Assembly: GCF_000935215.1 (NCBI RefSeq)
Contig: NZ_JXXD01000103.1
Span: 1-32,328, forward strand
Reading direction: 5' to 3'
DNA length: 32,328 nt
DNA from: Stutzerimonas stutzeri
GTDB taxonomy: Bacteria > Pseudomonadota > Gammaproteobacteria > Pseudomonadales > Pseudomonadaceae
In this document: in pieces, positions 28,844-32,328 of the stretch
How the letters are laid out: each line of letters begins with the position of its first letter
Numbering within the stretch: the first letter of the stretch is position 1
The notes under the pieces: generated by a model
The model's database searches: none
Seen by the model: only the letters and a program-made list of their open reading frames with translations
What the model was told of the DNA's origin: nothing
Program-made: the position numbers and the translations under genes

Positions 28844-31549
28844 ATGCTTATGACAACCGCCTCGACCTGCTGCTACTGCGGTGTCGGCTGTGGCGTGCTG
28901 ATCGAGCACGACGGCGAGCGCATCCTCGATGTGGCCGGCGACCCCAGCCATCCGGCCAACTTCGGCAAGCTGTGCAGCAAGGGCTCGACCCTGCACCTGA
29001 CCGGCGATCTCGGTGCCCGCGCCCTCTATCCCGAGCTGCGCCTGGGTAAGGGCCTGGCCCGCGGCCGTACCGACTGGGACAGCGCCCTGGAGCATGCCGC
29101 TAACGTGTTCGCCGAGACCATCCGCGAACACGGGCCGGACAGCGTCGCCTTCTATGTCTCCGGCCAGCTGCTGACCGAGGACTACTACGCCTTCAACAAA
29201 CTGGCCCGCGCCCTGGTGGGCACCAACAACCTGGATTCCAACTCGCGGCTGTGCATGTCCTCTGCGGTGGTCGGCTACAAGCGCAGCCTGGGCGCCGACG
29301 CCCCACCCTGCTCCTACGAGGACATCGAGCAGGCCGACTGCCTGCTGATCGCCGGCAGCAACATGGCCTATGCGCATCCGGTGCTGTTCCGCCGGCTGGA
29401 GGAAGCCAAGACGAAGCGGCCGGAGATGACCATCATCGTCATCGACCCGCGGCGCACCGACACCAGCGAGCTCGCCGACCTGCACCTGCCGATCCTGCCG
29501 GGCACCGACGTCGCGCTGTTCCACGGCCTGCTGCATATCCTCATGTGGGAAGGCTGGATCGACCGCCGCTTCATCGATGCCCATACCGACGGCTTCGATG
29601 CGCTGAAAAGTCTGGTGCGCGACTACACCCCGGCCATGGTCGCCGACCTCTGCGGCATCAGCGTCGACGACCTGCAGAACTGCGCACGACTGATTGGTAG
29701 CGCGCCTAGTTTTCTAAGCCTGTGGTGCATGGGGCTGAATCAGTCCACCGCTGGCAGCGCCAAGAACAGTGCGCTGATCAACCTGCACCTGGCCACCGGT
29801 CAGATTGGCAAGCCAGGCACCGGCCCTTTCTCGTTGACCGGCCAACCGAACGCCATGGGCGGCCGCGAAACCGGCAGCCTGTCCAATCTGCTGCCCGGTC
29901 ACCGCGAAGCGGCCAACGCCGCACACCGTGCCGAAGTCGCGGACTACTGGGGCGTCGAGCAGCTGCCGAAACAGCCCGGCCTGTCCGCCATCGAGCTGTT
30001 CGACGCCGTGCGCGTCGGCAAGATCAAGGCGCTGTGGATCGCCTGCACCAACCCGGCTCAGTCGCTGCCGGACCAGCAGAAAGTCCATGAGGCCCTGGCC
30101 GCCTGCCCCTTCGTCGTGGTGCAGGAAGCCTTCTTCACCACCGAAACCTGCCGCCACGCCGACCTTCTGCTGCCGGCCGCGAGCTGGGGCGAGAAGGAAG
30201 GCACGGTGACCAACTCCGAGCGTCGCATCAGCCACGTGCGCCGCGCCGTGCCGGCCCCAGGCGAAGCCCGTGCGGACTGGGCGATCACCTGCGATTTCGC
30301 CCGACGCCTGGAACGTCACCTGCGCCCCGGCCGCCCGAGCCTGTTCACTTTCGAGAATGCCGAAGCGCTGTTCGAGGAGTACAAGCCGCTCACCGCCGCC
30401 CGCGATCTGGACTACAGCGGCCTGAGCTACGCACTGATCGATACCCTCGGTCCGCAGCAATGGCCGTTTCCGCCAGGCAGCGAACAAGGCACCGCGCGGC
30501 TTTATGATGACGGTGTGTTTCCCACTGCCAATGGCCGCGCCCGTTTCATCGCCGAGCACTACCAGGCGCCGAAGGAAAAGCGCGAGGCGCGCTATCCGCT
30601 CACGCTCAATACCGGCCGGCTACGCGACCAGTGGCACGGCATGAGCCGCACTGGCACCGCGGCGCGGCTGTTCGGCCATGTCGAAGAAGCGTTGCTCGGA
30701 ATGAACGCTGATGACATGCGCCGCCGGCGTCTGCTGGACGGCCAGCTGGTGAAGGTGAAGAGCCGGCGCGGCAGCCTGATCCTGCCGGTACAGAAGGACG
30801 ACAGCCTGCGTGCCGGCCAGGCGTTCCTGCCGATGCACTGGGGTGATCGCTTTCTCAAGGGGCTGGGCTGCAACATGCTGACCCTGGCCAGCGTCGACTC
30901 CCTGTCGAAACAGCCGGAACTCAAGCATGCCGGCATCGAAGTGGAACAGGTCGAACTGCCCTGGCAGTTCTTCGCGCTGGTTGAGGGCGATGTGCAGCGA
31001 CGCTTCGAGGCGCTGCGGCCATTGTTCGAAACCTTCGACTACGCCAGTTTCAGCCTCGGCGGGCGCGAACGCTCGGCGTTGCTGATCCGCGCCGCCCGGA
31101 ATGCGGCGCCAACGGCTGCCGAGCTGGACACCATCGACAGCCTGCTCGGCCTCGACGAAGGCCCGGTGCTGGCCTATGACGACCCGCGTCGCGCGGTCGG
31201 CAAGCGCGTACGCATCGAGGAAGGCCGTATCGTCGCGTTGCGCCTGGCCGGCGAGACCGCCGCCCGGCAGTGGCTGCGCGGACTCTGGGAAAGCGGCAAC
31301 GCCGACGCCGAACTGCGTCGCTGGCTGCTGGCTCCACTCAGCGCGCCACCTGGCGGCGCAACCATCAGCACCGACCGTATTCTGTGCAACTGCATGAACG
31401 TCAGCCAGAGCAAGGTCCGTGCAGGCATCGAGCGCGGTCTCGATCTGACCGGCCTCAAGCAGGAGCTCGGCTGCGGCACCAGCTGTGGCTCCTGCGTACC
31501 CGAAATCAAGCGTCTGCTGGCCAGCCAGCCGGAACGCGCACTTCTCTGA
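28844..31549 (+). CDS. nasC: Assimilatory nitrate reductase, molybdopterin catalytic subunit
   Basis: Cytoplasmic bis-MGD enzyme that reduces nitrate to nitrite. The 901-aa product has an N-terminal [4Fe-4S] site C9-x2-C12-x3-C16-x27-C44, the molybdopterin oxidoreductase domain, the dinucleotide-binding C-terminal domain (near 600-720), and a C-terminal BFD-like [2Fe-2S] domain (C848, C850, C881, C884). The fused BFD domain marks the NasA/NasC type that receives electrons from a separate NADH reductase or ferredoxin. No Tat signal precedes the first cluster, so it is not periplasmic Nap. AGGAG (28831-28835) eight bases before ATG 28844 decides the start over 28850. In some species this gene is called nasA; I use the Pseudomonas name. 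Confidence 0.95.
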   Translation: MLMTTASTCCYCGVGCGVLIEHDGERILDVAGDPSHPANFGKLCSKGSTLHLTGDLGARALYPELRLGKGLARGRTDWDSALEHAANVFAETIREHGPDSVAFYVSGQLLTEDYYAFNKLARALVGTNNLDSNSRLCMSSAVVGYKRSLGADAPPCSYEDIEQADCLLIAGSNMAYAHPVLFRRLEEAKTKRPEMTIIVIDPRRTDTSELADLHLPILPGTDVALFHGLLHILMWEGWIDRRFIDAHTDGFDALKSLVRDYTPAMVADLCGISVDDLQNCARLIGSAPSFLSLWCMGLNQSTAGSAKNSALINLHLATGQIGKPGTGPFSLTGQPNAMGGRETGSLSNLLPGHREAANAAHRAEVADYWGVEQLPKQPGLSAIELFDAVRVGKIKALWIACTNPAQSLPDQQKVHEALAACPFVVVQEAFFTTETCRHADLLLPAASWGEKEGTVTNSERRISHVRRAVPAPGEARADWAITCDFARRLERHLRPGRPSLFTFENAEALFEEYKPLTAARDLDYSGLSYALIDTLGPQQWPFPPGSEQGTARLYDDGVFPTANGRARFIAEHYQAPKEKREARYPLTLNTGRLRDQWHGMSRTGTAARLFGHVEEALLGMNADDMRRRRLLDGQLVKVKSRRGSLILPVQKDDSLRAGQAFLPMHWGDRFLKGLGCNMLTLASVDSLSKQPELKHAGIEVEQVELPWQFFALVEGDVQRRFEALRPLFETFDYASFSLGGRERSALLIRAARNAAPTAAELDTIDSLLGLDEGPVLAYDDPRRAVGKRVRIEEGRIVALRLAGETAARQWLRGLWESGNADAELRRWLLAPLSAPPGGATISTDRILCNCMNVSQSKVRAGIERGLDLTGLKQELGCGTSCGSCVPEIKRLLASQPERALL

Positions 31550-31574
31550 TACCAACCAAGACGAGGATTACCCC

Positions 31575-32312
31575 ATGAGCGCAAAAGTCTGGCTGGTAGG
31601 CGCCGGCCCTGGCGATCCGGAACTGCTGACTCTCAAGGCCGTGCGCGCGCTGGGCGAGGCACAGGTGGTGATGATCGATGACCTGGTCAACCCCGCCGTG
31701 CTCGAACACTGCCCGAACGCTCGCATCATCCCGGTGGGCAAGCGCGGCGGCTGCCGCTCCACACCGCAAGCCTTCATCCACCGTCTGATGCTGCGTTACG
31801 CCCGCCAGGGCAAGTGCGTGGTGCGCCTCAAGGGTGGCGATCCGTGCATCTTCGGCCGCGGTGGCGAAGAAGCCGAATGGCTGTCGGCACGCGGCATCGA
31901 GGTCGAGCTGGTCAACGGCATCACCGCCGGCCTGGCCGGCGCCACGCAATGCGGTATCTCGCTGACCCAGCGCGGCGTAGCCCGCGGCGTCACCCTGGTC
32001 ACGGCGCACACGCTCGACGACAGCAGTCCGGAATGGCAGGCGCTGGCCAAAAGCGGCACCACGCTGGTGGTGTACATGGGTGTGAGCAAGCTGGAACAGG
32101 TGCAGGCCGGGCTGTTGGAGGGCGGACTTTCCGCCGGTACACCAGTGGCGATGATCGAGAACGCTTCACTGCCGCAGCAACGCGAATGCCATTCGAGCCT
32201 CGCCGGCATGTGCCGCGATGCTTTGGCCTTCAAGCTGAAGAGCCCGGCGATCCTGGTGATCGGCGAAGTGGCCGCACATGCTGCGTTCCAGGCGGTAAGC
32301 CAGAGCGCCTGA
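31575..32312 (+). CDS. cobA: Uroporphyrinogen-III C-methyltransferase
   Basis: Cytoplasmic SAM-dependent enzyme that methylates uroporphyrinogen III twice to precorrin-2, the branch point to siroheme and cobalamin. The 245-aa product has the SUMT motifs VGAGPGDPELLTLKAVRAL at the N-terminus, VGKRGG, and VVRLKGGDPCIFGRGGEE. It lacks the dehydrogenase/chelatase half of CysG, so that step must be encoded elsewhere. Its place after nirB-nirD-nasC makes sense because NirB needs siroheme. GAGG at 31563-31566 precedes the ATG; the longer frame from 31485 overlaps nasC. Only 16 bases follow, with no terminator in view. Confidence 0.95.
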   Translation: MSAKVWLVGAGPGDPELLTLKAVRALGEAQVVMIDDLVNPAVLEHCPNARIIPVGKRGGCRSTPQAFIHRLMLRYARQGKCVVRLKGGDPCIFGRGGEEAEWLSARGIEVELVNGITAGLAGATQCGISLTQRGVARGVTLVTAHTLDDSSPEWQALAKSGTTLVVYMGVSKLEQVQAGLLEGGLSAGTPVAMIENASLPQQRECHSSLAGMCRDALAFKLKSPAILVIGEVAAHAAFQAVSQSA

Positions 32313-32328
32313 CCGTAGCTGACCGCCG

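Noticed and set aside
31575-32312. Calling the last gene cysG (siroheme synthase)
   Set aside because: Only the SUMT half is present, at 245 aa; the N-terminal precorrin-2 dehydrogenase/ferrochelatase domain is missing, so cobA is the better name.
1-32328. Mobile elements, CRISPR arrays, tRNA genes or a defence island
   Set aside because: No transposase, integrase, spaced direct-repeat array, tRNA cloverleaf or toxin/nuclease gene was found; composition looks uniform by eye.

Overview
The window is a G+C-rich chromosomal segment from a member of the Pseudomonadaceae, most likely a Stutzerimonas/Pseudomonas stutzeri-type organism. This rests on protein content (180-kDa NAD-glutamate dehydrogenase, Pseudomonas-type rmf-pyrD order, nasST, nirBD, nas and cobA genes) and on high G+C third-position codon use throughout; no database search was possible. 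I see no insertion sequence, prophage, tRNA, rRNA or CRISPR array.

Left part (1-17.3 kb), housekeeping: rlmL (23S rRNA methyltransferase, minus strand), rmf (ribosome hibernation factor, plus), pyrD preceded by a small DUF2835 gene (both minus), an uncharacterised 304-aa protein (plus), then the very long gdhB (minus). Divergent from gdhB is a tightly overlapping six-gene operon of MoxR/Bat type: AAA ATPase, DUF58, DUF4381, VWA protein, VWA-TPR fusion and BatD. Every junction in it overlaps by 1 to 8 bases.

Right part (17.35-32.3 kb), assimilatory nitrate reduction: nasS-nasT (nitrate sensor and ANTAR antiterminator), a 240-aa membrane protein with NIT-domain-like motifs, a thioesterase, a Pfk-2-type phosphofructokinase on the minus strand, nasA (MFS nitrate transporter) with a PP2C-protein-kinase fusion gene, a small hypothetical gene, and nirB-nirD-nasC-cobA. 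These take up nitrate, reduce it to nitrite and ammonium, and help make the siroheme that NirB needs.

The most interesting part is the regulation. Four transcription units of the nitrate region have -24/-12 (sigma-54) promoter matches (nasS, the NIT-like gene, nasA, nirB). Three of them (not nasS) also have a leader with two small hexaloop hairpins, the second overlapping the left arm of an intrinsic terminator. That is the architecture expected of a NasT/ANTAR antitermination target. The NIT-like gene carries the whole set: an NtrC-like enhancer match just after the nasT stop, a sigma-54 promoter, and an attenuator whose terminator left arm is tandemly duplicated. It is therefore a strong candidate for an under-described third member of the NasST regulon. 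Sigma-54-like matches are also seen upstream of rmf and, more weakly, of the moxR/bat operon.
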